Positions 34,029 to 43,614 of a DNA stretch of 64,000 nt are shown one piece after another. The first letter of the stretch is position 1. The number at the start of each line of letters is the position of its first letter. The notes below the pieces were generated by a model. It did no database searches, had not been told where the DNA came from, and saw only the letters and a program-made list of their open reading frames with translations. The translations under genes were made by a program, and so were the position numbers. The stretch comes from Stigmatella aurantiaca DW4/3-1 (GTDB lineage Bacteria; Myxococcota; Myxococcia; Myxococcales; Myxococcaceae), in the NCBI RefSeq assembly GCF_000165485.1, contig NC_014623.1, forward strand, positions 2,189,501-2,253,500, in the 5' to 3' direction.

Positions 34029-35501
34029 CTAGGGCGCTGGCGTCTGCGTGGTGACAGCCCCCTCGACCCCCGTGAGGACGAGCACCTCGGCGCGGCGGTT
34101 GAGCTGGTGTTCCTGCTCGGTCGCGGGCTTGGAACTCACGGGCCAGTGGGAGCCGAGGCCGCGGATCCGGACCTTCGTCCCCGGCACGCCTTGATCAATC
34201 AAGTAGCGCCGGACCGCCTGCGCGCGGCGCAGGGACATGAACATGTCGGATGTATCGGTGCCCTCCGTGTCCGCGTGGCCTTCGATCACGATGGTGCCCC
34301 CCGCGGAGAACCCCGACAACTGCAGGATGACCTGATCCAGCAGCGGCACCACGCCCGGCAACTCCGAGCTGCCTCGCACGAAATGGATGTCTCCCCGGAG
34401 GACGAGCTTCTCCTGAGGGGTGGGCACATAGGGGCGGATGGGCTCTGCCGGCTTGTCCTCCGCGGGCCCGGCGGGCTCCTCGCGCGTGAGCGCGTTGAAC
34501 TCCCAGGTGCTGACGGGCAGAACCCGGGCTTCTTCGCTGGAGGGCTTCGCCTGGGCCAGGGTGAGCTGCAACTCATTGTCGGCGTGCTCGTCCATGAAGG
34601 AGAGCTTGGGAGGTGGCTCGCTGCGGAAGGAGACACCCGCGACGATGCGGAAGCGGGGCGCACCGGGGGCTCCGCTCAGGCCAGGGCCTCCCTCGACAAA
34701 ACCTTCCAGTCCCGTCAGCAGCGGGAGGCGGACACCGCCCAGCAGTTCCAGCGAAATCTGAGATGAGATGATTGTCCGGACACCCAGCTCTCCCCGGGCG
34801 CCTTTGCCCAGGGTGGCCACGGCGGCACCCAGGTGGACTTCCGCCCGCGAGCCAGATTGAGCAAGGCCCGCGGATGTGCTCAAAGGGAGAGACGGACGGA
34901 ACAGCACCCCCGCATCCAGGGAAGGATGGAACCAACCCACGGGGGTGCCCACGGTCAGGCGGGCTTGAAACCGGGGCCCCTTGTCGCCAGCCAGTGCCGA
35001 TTGAGAGCCCACGGGCAGGCCGACGCCCAGGTCCATGGAGAGATCCACGGATTGCCGTTGGAGCCGCGACAAGAGGCCCAGGCGGGCGCGGAACCAAGGC
35101 GTACCGAGCCCCTGGGGAGACAGTTGGGACAAGCCCAGTTCTCCGGGGTCATCTCCCTGCTGCCAGAGCACGAAGGGAACCTGGACTCCGAGCTCCAGCC
35201 ACCGGAGTGCCCCGTAGCTGGCCGAGAGCAAGGCCGTCGCCCTGTCACGAACGACTTGGATTCCCTGGCTTCCATCGTTCAGTTCCAAGGGCATGTGTTG
35301 GTAATGCCCGAGCAGGCTCACGTTCAAGCCTCCGGGCAGGAGCAACTCGCCGTTGCCAACGAGGAGCGTGCCACGCCCCACGTTGGCTTCCAGCCGCTCC
35401 AAGTCGAAGCCCGGCAACGGGGTGATGGACTGCGCCGATGCCAGCGAGCTTGCCAGCAAGGCTGCGGCCATTGCTCCGGTGGCGGATGGATGTAAGCTCA
35501 T
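34029..35501 (-). CDS. Outer-membrane beta-barrel protein with OmpA peptidoglycan-binding domain
   Basis: 490 residues. A signal peptide (cleavage near SLASAQS, ~24) is followed by a large beta-rich domain (~30-310) of alternating hydrophobic strands that fits an outer-membrane barrel, a linker (~320-375), and an OmpA C-terminal domain (~380-480) with IVIEGHADTEGTD, SLRRAQAVRRYLIDQGV and NRRAEVLVL. The GHAD motif and paired arginines are the peptidoglycan-binding residues. It should anchor the outer membrane to the cell wall. It is divergent from the giant protein gene, with only 42 bp between start codons, and a perfect palindrome lies in that gap. Confidence 0.9.
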   Translation of the reverse strand: MSLHPSATGAMAAALLASSLASAQSITPLPGFDLERLEANVGRGTLLVGNGELLLPGGLNVSLLGHYQHMPLELNDGSQGIQVVRDRATALLSASYGALRWLELGVQVPFVLWQQGDDPGELGLSQLSPQGLGTPWFRARLGLLSRLQRQSVDLSMDLGVGLPVGSQSALAGDKGPRFQARLTVGTPVGWFHPSLDAGVLFRPSLPLSTSAGLAQSGSRAEVHLGAAVATLGKGARGELGVRTIISSQISLELLGGVRLPLLTGLEGFVEGGPGLSGAPGAPRFRIVAGVSFRSEPPPKLSFMDEHADNELQLTLAQAKPSSEEARVLPVSTWEFNALTREEPAGPAEDKPAEPIRPYVPTPQEKLVLRGDIHFVRGSSELPGVVPLLDQVILQLSGFSAGGTIVIEGHADTEGTDTSDMFMSLRRAQAVRRYLIDQGVPGTKVRIRGLGSHWPVSSKPATEQEHQLNRRAEVLVLTGVEGAVTTQTPAP

Positions 35502-35506
35502 GCTCA

Positions 35507-35520
35507 GGTAGAACTCTACC
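35507..35520. promoter_or_regulatory. Palindrome GGTAGA-AC-TCTACC in divergent gap
   Basis: A perfect 6-bp inverted repeat with a two-base centre, starting five bases upstream of the OmpA-gene ATG and 24 bp before the giant gene's GTG. It could be an operator for both genes or a hairpin masking the OmpA ribosome site, which otherwise lacks a good Shine-Dalgarno sequence. Confidence 0.4.
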
Positions 35521-35543
35521 GCTCTTTACGTGTGGAGGAGCAA

Positions 35544-38500
35544 GTGCTCCGGTTCAACATCCTGTTGGCGCTGTTTCTCGGAGTGCTGGCCGCCTGCTCA
35601 CCGACCGACCCCGTCGGAGGTTCTCTGGCGCCTGCGGAAGCAGCACGGGGGATCAAGTCCACGGTCCGTGCATTGGACGCTCCGCCCACCACGGAGATCA
35701 TCAGGACCTTCACGTGGCCAGGCACTCCAACCGGTGCCGTGTGCTTGGATTGTGCCCCTGGGGGCTATCAATGCCAGGCCTCCGATGGCTCAGGATGGAC
35801 AAAAACATTTAACGATGTTTCCGAGGTTCCCAAGGTTCCCAATATTCCCGAGGGCTCCCTCGTCGTGGGGATCCAAGCTCAGGTATTCGGTGCCAGCATT
35901 CACGCCGCCAGTGGGAGTTCGGTGTCAACGAATGTCGAGGTATTGTTTAATGAGCTGAGCCTTGGTGTGTCGCAATACACCTCTCGTCTCTGCACGGGCG
36001 CAGGTGTTTCAACAGGGTGCTCTCTGGTTGACCCCGTCAAGAAAACGGACGCTGAAGGAATCGCGGAATATAACTACGTCGCTGGTGCTGCCAATACGCT
36101 TACCGTCAAGCCAAACAACCAGTTTTGTGTCTCCCACGTAGTCCTCACGCTGACGGTGGCACATCCCAGGATTCAAGTTCCGGCGGAATCCCGGACTTTG
36201 AATTTTGGCAAGCGGAAGATGGGGGCCTCCAAGTCCCTGCCAGTGACGGTAACCAATGTGGGGGCGGCTCCTCTTGAGGTCAAAGCCACGAATGGTCCGG
36301 AGGGCTATCACTTCGAGCCCCCTAGCACATTCACCGTTCTCCAGGGGGAGACGGAGGAATTGACGGTGAGATTTGAACCCGATGAGGTGGGAAACTTCGA
36401 CGGTGATTTCATCCTCACCACCAACGATCCAAGCCAGCCCAGCGTGACCATCACCCTTGCAGGACAAGGCGTGGCATCCGCCATCGAAGTCGACCAAGAA
36501 CCCATCGACTTCGGTGAGTATGTGACGGGTGCGAGCGTCGGCAAGTCTGCAGAGATCACCGTGACCAACGTGGGGGATAGCACGATTGTAGTCACTCCTT
36601 CCTTAATAGGGGACGGGGCTGAATCCTATGACGTCTCTCCTGACACCCAGTCACTCCTGGTGGGAGAGAGCAAGAAGTTTACGGTGCTGTTTGCTCCCCT
36701 GGTCGATGAATTGGCCGAGGCCGAACTCAGACTCTCTGATGAGGAGCAAGGCAATCCGGCTGCTGTCGTCGCGTTGACGGGTCGGGGGATCTCACCGGTG
36801 CTGGAGGTAGTGTCAGAGTTGGCCTTTGGGGAGTACCCGGTGGGAGGCAGCAAGGAGTTGCAGTTGAGCGTGACCAACGGGGGAACGGGGACGATGGTGG
36901 TGAACGTGGGGACGCCAACGGGAGGGGACGCCAGTGCGTTCACGGTGACGACGGCCCAACTGAGCGTGGGCGCTGGGCAAAGCAAGACGTTTGCGGTGAG
37001 GTTCACGCCCAGCGGGGGCGGAGCCCGCAATGCAACGTTGCCGCTGACCATCGAAGGTCTGACTGTGGTCACGAACGTCGCATTGAAGGGGACAGCCATC
37101 TCGCCGACGCTGCAGGTGGCGTCGGAGTTGGTCTTTGGAGAGTCCCCGGTGGGAGGCAGCAAGGAGATGCAGTTGAGCGTGACCAACGGGGGAACGGGGA
37201 CGATGGTGGTGAACCGGGGGACGCTGGGGGGAGGAGGGGCCTCGAACTACACGGTGACGCCGCCCCAACTCTCCGTGGGTGCCGGGCTGAGCGGGACGTT
37301 CACGGTGAGGTTCACGCCCAGCGGGAGTGGAGCCCGCAATGCAACGTTGCCGCTGACCATCGAAGGTCTGACTGCGGTCACGAACGTCGCATTGAAGGGG
37401 ACGGCCATCTCGCCGACGCTGCAGGTGGCGTCAGAGTTGGTCTTTGGAGAGTCCCCGGTGGGAGGTGGCGGTAAGGAGATGCAGTTGAGCGTGACCAACA
37501 GGGGAACGGGGACGATGGTGGTGAACCGGGGGGCGTTGGGGGGAGGAGAGGCCTCGGACTACACGGTGACGCCGCCCCAACTCTCCGTGGGAGCTGGGCT
37601 CAGCGGGACGTTTACGGTGAGGTTCACGCCCAGCGGGAGTGGATCCCGCAATGCAACGTTGCCGCTGACCATCGAAGGTCTGACTGCGGTCACGAACGTC
37701 GCATTGAAGGGGACAGCCATCTCGCCGACGCTGCAGGTGGCGTCAGAGTTGGTCTTTGGGGAGTACCCGGTGCAAGGCAGCAAGGAGATGCAGTTGAGCG
37801 TGACCAACGGGGGAACGGGGACGATGGTGGTGAACCGGGGGACGCTGGGGGGAGGAGGGGCCTCGGACTACACGGTGACGCCGCCCCAGCTCTCCGTGGG
37901 GGCCGGGCTGAGCGGGACGTTCACGGTGAGGTTCACGCCCAGCGGGAGTGGATCCCGCAGTGCAACGTTGCCGCTGACCATCGAGGGCCTGACTGCGGTC
38001 ACGAACGTCGCATTGAAGGGGACGGCCATCTCGCCGACGCTGCAGGTGGTGTCAGAGTTGGTCTTTGGGGAGTACCCGGTGGGAGGCAGCAAGGAGTTGC
38101 AGTTGAGCGTGACCAACGGGGGAACGGGGACGATGGTGGTGAACGTGGGGACGCCAACGGGAGGGGACGCCAGTGCGTTCACGGTGACGACGGCCCAACT
38201 GAGCGTGGGCGCTGGGCAAAGCAAGACGTTTGCGGTGAGGTTCACGCCCAGCGGGGGCGGAGCCCGCAATGCAACGTTGCCGCTGACCATCGAAGGTCTG
38301 ACTGCGGTCACGAACGTCGCATTGAAGGGGACAGCCATCTCGCCGACGCTGCAGGTGGTGTCGGAGTTGGTCTTTGGAGAGTCCCCGGTGGGAGGCAGCA
38401 AGGAGATGCAGTTGAGCGTGACCAACGGGGGAACGGGGACGATGGTGGTGAACCGGGGGACGCTGGGGGGGGGAGGGGCCTCGAACTACACGGTGACGCC

Positions 38501-41500
38501 GCCCCAGCTCTCCGTGGGGGCCGGGCTGAGCGGGACGTTCACGGTGAGGTTCACGCCCAGTGGGAGCGGAGCCCGCGATGCAACGTTGCCGCTGACCATC
38601 GAGGGCCTGACTGCGGTCACGAATGTTGATTTGAAGGGGACGGCCATCTCGCTGGTGCTGCAGGTGGCGTCAGAGTTGGTCTTTGGGGAGTACCCGGTGG
38701 GAGGTAGCAAGGAGTTGCAGTTGAGCGTGACCAACGGGGGAACGGGAACGATGGTGGTGAACCGGGGGACGCTGGGGGGAGGAGGGGCCTCGGCGTACAC
38801 GGTGACGCCGCCCCAGCTCTCCGTGGGTGCCGGGCTGAGCGGGACGTTCACGGTGAGGTTCACGCCCAGCGGGAGTGGAGCCCGCGATGCAACCTTGCCG
38901 CTGACCATCGAGGGTCTGCCCACGGTCACGAACGTTGATTTGAAGGGGACAGCCATCTCACCGGCGCTGCAGGTGGCGTCAGAGTTGGTCTTTGGGGAGT
39001 ACCCGGTGGGAGGTAGCAAGGAGTTGCAGTTGAGCGTGACCAACGGGGGAACGGGAACGATGGTGGTGAACCGGGGGACGCTGGGGGGAGGAGGGGCCTC
39101 GGCGTACACGGTGACGCCGCCCCAGCTCTCCGTGGGTGCCGGGCTGAGCGGGACGTTCACGGTGAGGTTCACGCCCAGCGGGAGCGGAGCCCGCAATGCA
39201 ACGTTGCCGCTGACCATCGAAGGTCTGACTGCGGTCACGAACATCGCATTGAAGGGGACAGCCATCTCACCGGCGCTGCAGGTGGCGTCAGAGTTGGTCT
39301 TTGGAGAGTACCCGGTGGGGGGTAGCAAGGAGTTGCAGTTGAGCGTGACCAACGGGGGAACGGGGACGATGGTGGTGAACCGGGGGACGCTGGGGGGAGG
39401 AGAGGCCTCGGACTACACGGTGACGCCGCCCCAGCTCTTCGTGGGTGCCGGGCTGAGCGGGACATTCACGGTGAGGTTCACGCCCAGCGGGAGTGGAGCC
39501 CGCGATGCAACCTTGCCGCTGACCATCGAGGGCCTGCCTGCGGTCACGAACGTCGCATTGAAGGGGACAGCCATCTCACCGGCGCTGCAGGTGGCGTCAG
39601 AGTTGGTCTTTGGGGAGTACCCGGTGGGAGGTGGTGGTAAGGAGTTGCAGTTGAGCGTGACCAACGGGGGAACGGGGACGATGGTGGTGAACCGGGGGAC
39701 GCTGGGGGGAGGAGGGGCCTCGGCGTACACGGTGACGCCGCCCCAACTCTCCGTGGGTGCCGGGCTGAGCGGGACGTTCACGGTGAGATTCACGCCCAAC
39801 GGGAACAACGCCTTCAATGCAACCTTGCCGCTGACCATCGAGGGCCTGGCTGCGGTCACAAACGTTGCTCTGACGGGGACGGGAATCTCCCCCAGAATAC
39901 AGGTGAGTGGGACGTTGCCGTTTGGCGAGTACCCGGAGGGAGCGAGCAAGGAGTTGCCGTTGAGCGTGACCAACACTGGGACGGGAACGTTGGTGGTGGA
40001 GCAGGGGACGCTGGTGGGGAGTGGGGCCTCGGCGTATACGGTGACGCCGGCCAAGTTGAACGTGGGGACTGGGCTCAGCGGTGCCTTCACGGTGAGGTTT
40101 ACACCCAGCTCGACCGGGTCAGCCAACGCCACGTTGAATCTCACCACAAACGACACAACCAAACCGACGCAGGCTGTTCAACTCACGGGCACGGGAGTTC
40201 ACCCGGTCCTCTCCGTGGATCCTGTTCTCGACTTTGACTATGTTTTGATCGGGAGTACCACCAAGAAGGTACTCACTGTCACCAATACCGGGTCTGGCAC
40301 GCTCTCCGTGACCGCGGGAACATTGACCGGTGTCGGGTTTAGCTTTTTCCTCTTGAATAAAACCTCCCTCTCGGTAGGCGCGGGGAAAAGTGAGTCTTTT
40401 GAGGTAACTTTCAATCCGACCACCGCTGTGGAAGCCGATGTGGAGTTGCCTCTGACGACCAACGCGCCAGATTCGGCGAATCACGTTGTCCGGCTCAAAG
40501 GAATTGCAGCGACGCCGAGTATCAGCCTGTGCGTGGACCCGAAAAACGATTCGTGCTCGAATGACGTGGATTTCGGAAGTGTGCGCTTGGGAGGGAGTAA
40601 GAAGATCGTTGTCAGGATCAAGAACAACGGTCATGTTCCGCTCGGAATCATCTCCCGTTCCGTGGGTGCGCCATTTTCAACCAGCGGGCTGGAGCCCATG
40701 GTCATTGAGGCCGGAGGGAGCTTTGACTTCCAGGTGGTGTTCACGCCATTGGCAACGGACGAGGGCATCCGTACGGGCACCCTGCAAATTGTATCGACCG
40801 CTGTGTCCAGTCCGACAGGATTGAGCCTGAGAGGAATTGGGGTAGTGCCTCACCTGGCGCTCTCTACATCCACGCTCTCGTTTGGAGACGTGAAGGTGGG
40901 CTCGCCGAGTGTGCTCCCTCTGACCATCAGCAGTGACAGCACCGCGGAAGTGAATGTGACGGGGGTGACCACTCAAGGGCCATTCACGATCTCTCACAGC
41001 GCCGTCGCCCCTTGCACGCTCCCGGGAAAGGTCGTCTCAGGCTCGCCTTGTGCGCTTCTGGTGGAGTTCAGACCCTCTCAGGAGGGGGCCACCCAAGTTG
41101 ACGATCATGTGACCTTCAACACGGACGTAGGCCCCCTCAAGGTCTCCGTTTCAGGCATTGGCACCGTTGCGAGGATGAAACTGTCCGATACGCTGATTGA
41201 TTTCAAGACACAGCGTGTGGAGCACCCGAGCAGCCCCCGCCTGCTGGTGGTTCAGAATCTGGGGAGGGCCCAACTGGAAATCACTCAGATCCTCCCAGCG
41301 GATTCCGCGTTTGCCCTCACGGATCCTCTCCCTCCCAGCGAAGGCAATCCGATCACCGTCATTCCGGGAGGCCAGAAGGTCCTGTCGCTGAAGTTCACGC
41401 CCACCCGGTTGGGAGATGTGGAGGGAAAGCTCTTCATTGTCAGCAACTCCGTTCAAGACCCTCAAGCTCCCATTGTTCTTCCGATTTTGAAGGGATCGGG

Positions 41501-43610
41501 TATCGATGGGGAACTCACGCCCACCCCCAGGACGGTTCTGTTTGGCCCGGTGGATGTGGGCTCCAGCCAGCAGCGGAGTGTGAGCGTTGTGAACACGGGT
41601 GCATATCAGTTGCAGATCAATACAGTGGGCCTCCCGACCAACAATGCATTCACTGTCTCGACGCTGTGCGCGGGGAGGGTGTTGCAACCAGGGCAAGACT
41701 GCACCTTCAATGTGACCTTCACCCCCTTGGTCCGTGGGTATGTCCCTGCGTCTGTCCAGATCACCAGCGATTCCGTGCGCAGTCCTCAACTGGGCTTGGA
41801 TCTGAATGGCACCGGAGTCGCTGCTGCGATCGAACTGCTGCCGGAAGAACTCGTGTTCGGAGAGTCCAACGTGGGAGGAGGGCCTGTACCGCAGGATATG
41901 TCGATCAAGAACGTGGGGGAAAACCCCCTGGCGGTTTCGAATATTGCCTTCGCGGATGCGGAGACGCCGGGGGCATCCCAGGACTTCAGCCTGGATGGGT
42001 CCGTGAAACTGCCGTTGATCGTGGCTTCTGGTGAGAGCACCTTGGTCCGGATCAATTTCAAGCCACGGGTGGTCGGCCTGCGCGAGGCCCGGGCCATTGT
42101 CTTTGCAAATGCCAAGGGAGCGGATGGCAACAATGTCGAGGCGAAACTGCATGGGGAGGGAACCTCGCCACGGCTGCTGCTATCAGCGCCCAGCGTGAAC
42201 TGCGGGAGCGTGCTGGTGAACAATCCCTCGCCGGCACAGTCCCTCTCGATTTCCAATACAGGAGATGGCCCACTGATCCTGAGCAGCATGGAATTGAGCG
42301 GGTCAGATAAGGATGCGTTCGTCGTGACGAAGCCTGCGCTTCCCATCACGCTTGCTCCGGAGAGCAATACGGAAATCCTGATATCCGTCAGGCCGAATGC
42401 CGAACGGCAGTTTTCGGCCCAGTTGTTGATCTCGTCCAACGATCTGGGTGTGCCCAGTGTGACAGTGCCCTTGTCTGGAGCGGGGATCCGGCAGGAGATC
42501 ACGCTCTCGGAGGCGTCCCTGGAGTTCGGCCGGCAGTTTCTCTACAGTGGTTCGGCTCCCCGCGCGGTCACGGTCACCAACAGCAGTTCTTCGCCTGTGA
42601 CGCTCTCGGGCTTGTCCGTGGAAGGCGAGGGGGCTGCTCAGTTCTCGTTCGCCCAGAAGCTGACCCTGCCCTATGTCTTGCAGCCCAAGAGCGCGAGCCG
42701 TGCGGCGGAGCAGTCGTCCAACAAGGTGGATCTGGGGATGATATTCACCCCGGTGACCGAGGCCGAGGTCAACAGCAAGCTGAAGATCACTTTCAGCGAT
42801 CCCCCCCTCCAATTGGAGGTGTCGCTCCATGGCCAGGGGATTGCTTCAGTGCTTTCCGTCAAGGCGGCGGCGCTGGATTTCGGAGCGACGCGTATCGGAA
42901 GTACAGGGCTCGAGCAATTGCTGACCATTGCGAACCTGAGCAGCGAGGGGATTGTCCTCGCTGAACCGGAGGTACTCTATAAGTCGGGCGAGCCGTTTAT
43001 CTATGATGCGGCTGGCCTGAAGGGCCGCTCGATTCCTCCGGGCGCGTCGATCATCGTTCCGGTGGGTTACCAGCCCCAGGTGGAGACCCTGTCCGAGACG
43101 ACCTTGGCCTTTGGAACCCTCGTTCCGAACAAGCCTCGTGCGGCCGAGGTCCGTCTGACGGGCCGCGCAACCGAGCGTCTGTTGGGCGTCGACCCTGGCA
43201 GTCTGGATTTCGGCTGGGTGGACGTGAACGTGCCGATGGAGCCCAAGGAGGTCACCATCGTCAATCATTCGTCCCAGCAGCAGCGAGTGCTGGTGAAGCT
43301 CACGGCTGCTGGAGAGACCAGCTTCACGGTGGATGCAAAGGAACTGGAGAAGCCTCTCCCGGCGGGAGGGAGTGTGACATTCAAGATCGCCTTCACTCCC
43401 CGCAAGGCGGGTGAAGCCCAGAACGAATTGGAAGTATGGCTGCAAGGGGAGTCGCGTGCCGAGGCGGTGATTGCGCTGGCCGGCCGCGGCCGCACTTTGA
43501 TGGGCGAGGGCGGCGGGTGTTACTCCAGCGGCTCCAGCGCGGGAGGCGCGGGCCTGCTGGCGCTGATGACGCTGATGGGCCTCGGCTGGAGACGGAGAAG
43601 GCAGGGATAG
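35544..43610 (+). CDS. Giant ASH/choice-of-anchor-D repeat surface protein with MYXO-CTERM-like tail
   Basis: 2,688 residues. The N-terminus is a lipoprotein-type signal (LGVLAAC near 16), followed by a unique domain to ~215 and then about 22 immunoglobulin-like ASH/HYDIN-type domains of ~100 residues. Each has an L-x-F-G-x-x-x-x-G start, SVTNxGTG and VRFTPSG. Ten central units (36789-39884) are almost identical; the flanking ones are diverged. The C-terminus, GGCYSSGS then a hydrophobic helix and WRRRRQG, matches the MYXO-CTERM sorting signal that myxobacteria use for surface anchoring. The GTG start is preceded by GGAGGAG. Probably a long fibrous surface or adhesion protein. The stop is 4 bp before the T6SS-associated AMP-binding gene. 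Confidence 0.88.
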   Translation: MLRFNILLALFLGVLAACSPTDPVGGSLAPAEAARGIKSTVRALDAPPTTEIIRTFTWPGTPTGAVCLDCAPGGYQCQASDGSGWTKTFNDVSEVPKVPNIPEGSLVVGIQAQVFGASIHAASGSSVSTNVEVLFNELSLGVSQYTSRLCTGAGVSTGCSLVDPVKKTDAEGIAEYNYVAGAANTLTVKPNNQFCVSHVVLTLTVAHPRIQVPAESRTLNFGKRKMGASKSLPVTVTNVGAAPLEVKATNGPEGYHFEPPSTFTVLQGETEELTVRFEPDEVGNFDGDFILTTNDPSQPSVTITLAGQGVASAIEVDQEPIDFGEYVTGASVGKSAEITVTNVGDSTIVVTPSLIGDGAESYDVSPDTQSLLVGESKKFTVLFAPLVDELAEAELRLSDEEQGNPAAVVALTGRGISPVLEVVSELAFGEYPVGGSKELQLSVTNGGTGTMVVNVGTPTGGDASAFTVTTAQLSVGAGQSKTFAVRFTPSGGGARNATLPLTIEGLTVVTNVALKGTAISPTLQVASELVFGESPVGGSKEMQLSVTNGGTGTMVVNRGTLGGGGASNYTVTPPQLSVGAGLSGTFTVRFTPSGSGARNATLPLTIEGLTAVTNVALKGTAISPTLQVASELVFGESPVGGGGKEMQLSVTNRGTGTMVVNRGALGGGEASDYTVTPPQLSVGAGLSGTFTVRFTPSGSGSRNATLPLTIEGLTAVTNVALKGTAISPTLQVASELVFGEYPVQGSKEMQLSVTNGGTGTMVVNRGTLGGGGASDYTVTPPQLSVGAGLSGTFTVRFTPSGSGSRSATLPLTIEGLTAVTNVALKGTAISPTLQVVSELVFGEYPVGGSKELQLSVTNGGTGTMVVNVGTPTGGDASAFTVTTAQLSVGAGQSKTFAVRFTPSGGGARNATLPLTIEGLTAVTNVALKGTAISPTLQVVSELVFGESPVGGSKEMQLSVTNGGTGTMVVNRGTLGGGGASNYTVTPPQLSVGAGLSGTFTVRFTPSGSGARDATLPLTIEGLTAVTNVDLKGTAISLVLQVASELVFGEYPVGGSKELQLSVTNGGTGTMVVNRGTLGGGGASAYTVTPPQLSVGAGLSGTFTVRFTPSGSGARDATLPLTIEGLPTVTNVDLKGTAISPALQVASELVFGEYPVGGSKELQLSVTNGGTGTMVVNRGTLGGGGASAYTVTPPQLSVGAGLSGTFTVRFTPSGSGARNATLPLTIEGLTAVTNIALKGTAISPALQVASELVFGEYPVGGSKELQLSVTNGGTGTMVVNRGTLGGGEASDYTVTPPQLFVGAGLSGTFTVRFTPSGSGARDATLPLTIEGLPAVTNVALKGTAISPALQVASELVFGEYPVGGGGKELQLSVTNGGTGTMVVNRGTLGGGGASAYTVTPPQLSVGAGLSGTFTVRFTPNGNNAFNATLPLTIEGLAAVTNVALTGTGISPRIQVSGTLPFGEYPEGASKELPLSVTNTGTGTLVVEQGTLVGSGASAYTVTPAKLNVGTGLSGAFTVRFTPSSTGSANATLNLTTNDTTKPTQAVQLTGTGVHPVLSVDPVLDFDYVLIGSTTKKVLTVTNTGSGTLSVTAGTLTGVGFSFFLLNKTSLSVGAGKSESFEVTFNPTTAVEADVELPLTTNAPDSANHVVRLKGIAATPSISLCVDPKNDSCSNDVDFGSVRLGGSKKIVVRIKNNGHVPLGIISRSVGAPFSTSGLEPMVIEAGGSFDFQVVFTPLATDEGIRTGTLQIVSTAVSSPTGLSLRGIGVVPHLALSTSTLSFGDVKVGSPSVLPLTISSDSTAEVNVTGVTTQGPFTISHSAVAPCTLPGKVVSGSPCALLVEFRPSQEGATQVDDHVTFNTDVGPLKVSVSGIGTVARMKLSDTLIDFKTQRVEHPSSPRLLVVQNLGRAQLEITQILPADSAFALTDPLPPSEGNPITVIPGGQKVLSLKFTPTRLGDVEGKLFIVSNSVQDPQAPIVLPILKGSGIDGELTPTPRTVLFGPVDVGSSQQRSVSVVNTGAYQLQINTVGLPTNNAFTVSTLCAGRVLQPGQDCTFNVTFTPLVRGYVPASVQITSDSVRSPQLGLDLNGTGVAAAIELLPEELVFGESNVGGGPVPQDMSIKNVGENPLAVSNIAFADAETPGASQDFSLDGSVKLPLIVASGESTLVRINFKPRVVGLREARAIVFANAKGADGNNVEAKLHGEGTSPRLLLSAPSVNCGSVLVNNPSPAQSLSISNTGDGPLILSSMELSGSDKDAFVVTKPALPITLAPESNTEILISVRPNAERQFSAQLLISSNDLGVPSVTVPLSGAGIRQEITLSEASLEFGRQFLYSGSAPRAVTVTNSSSSPVTLSGLSVEGEGAAQFSFAQKLTLPYVLQPKSASRAAEQSSNKVDLGMIFTPVTEAEVNSKLKITFSDPPLQLEVSLHGQGIASVLSVKAAALDFGATRIGSTGLEQLLTIANLSSEGIVLAEPEVLYKSGEPFIYDAAGLKGRSIPPGASIIVPVGYQPQVETLSETTLAFGTLVPNKPRAAEVRLTGRATERLLGVDPGSLDFGWVDVNVPMEPKEVTIVNHSSQQQRVLVKLTAAGETSFTVDAKELEKPLPAGGSVTFKIAFTPRKAGEAQNELEVWLQGESRAEAVIALAGRGRTLMGEGGGCYSSGSSAGGAGLLALMTLMGLGWRRRRQG
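36789..39884 (+). repeat. Ten tandem 309/312-bp coding repeats
   Basis: Ten consecutive units, each 103 or 104 codons, begin at 36789, 37098, 37407, 37719, 38028, 38337, 38646, 38955, 39264 and 39573. Two units carry one extra glycine codon (GGGG instead of GGS). Units 1 and 5 share a stretch of over 200 bp that I read as identical, including the variant NVGTPTGGDASAFTV, and units 2 and 6 share ESP and ASNYTV variants. This points to block duplication of four units (1,239 bp) or gene conversion. Confidence 0.95.
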
Positions 43611-43614
43611 ACCC

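Noticed and set aside
36789-39884. Regular repeats considered as a CRISPR or satellite array
   Set aside because: The period is 309/312 bp, the units are in-frame coding copies of one protein domain, and there are no spacers or cas genes.
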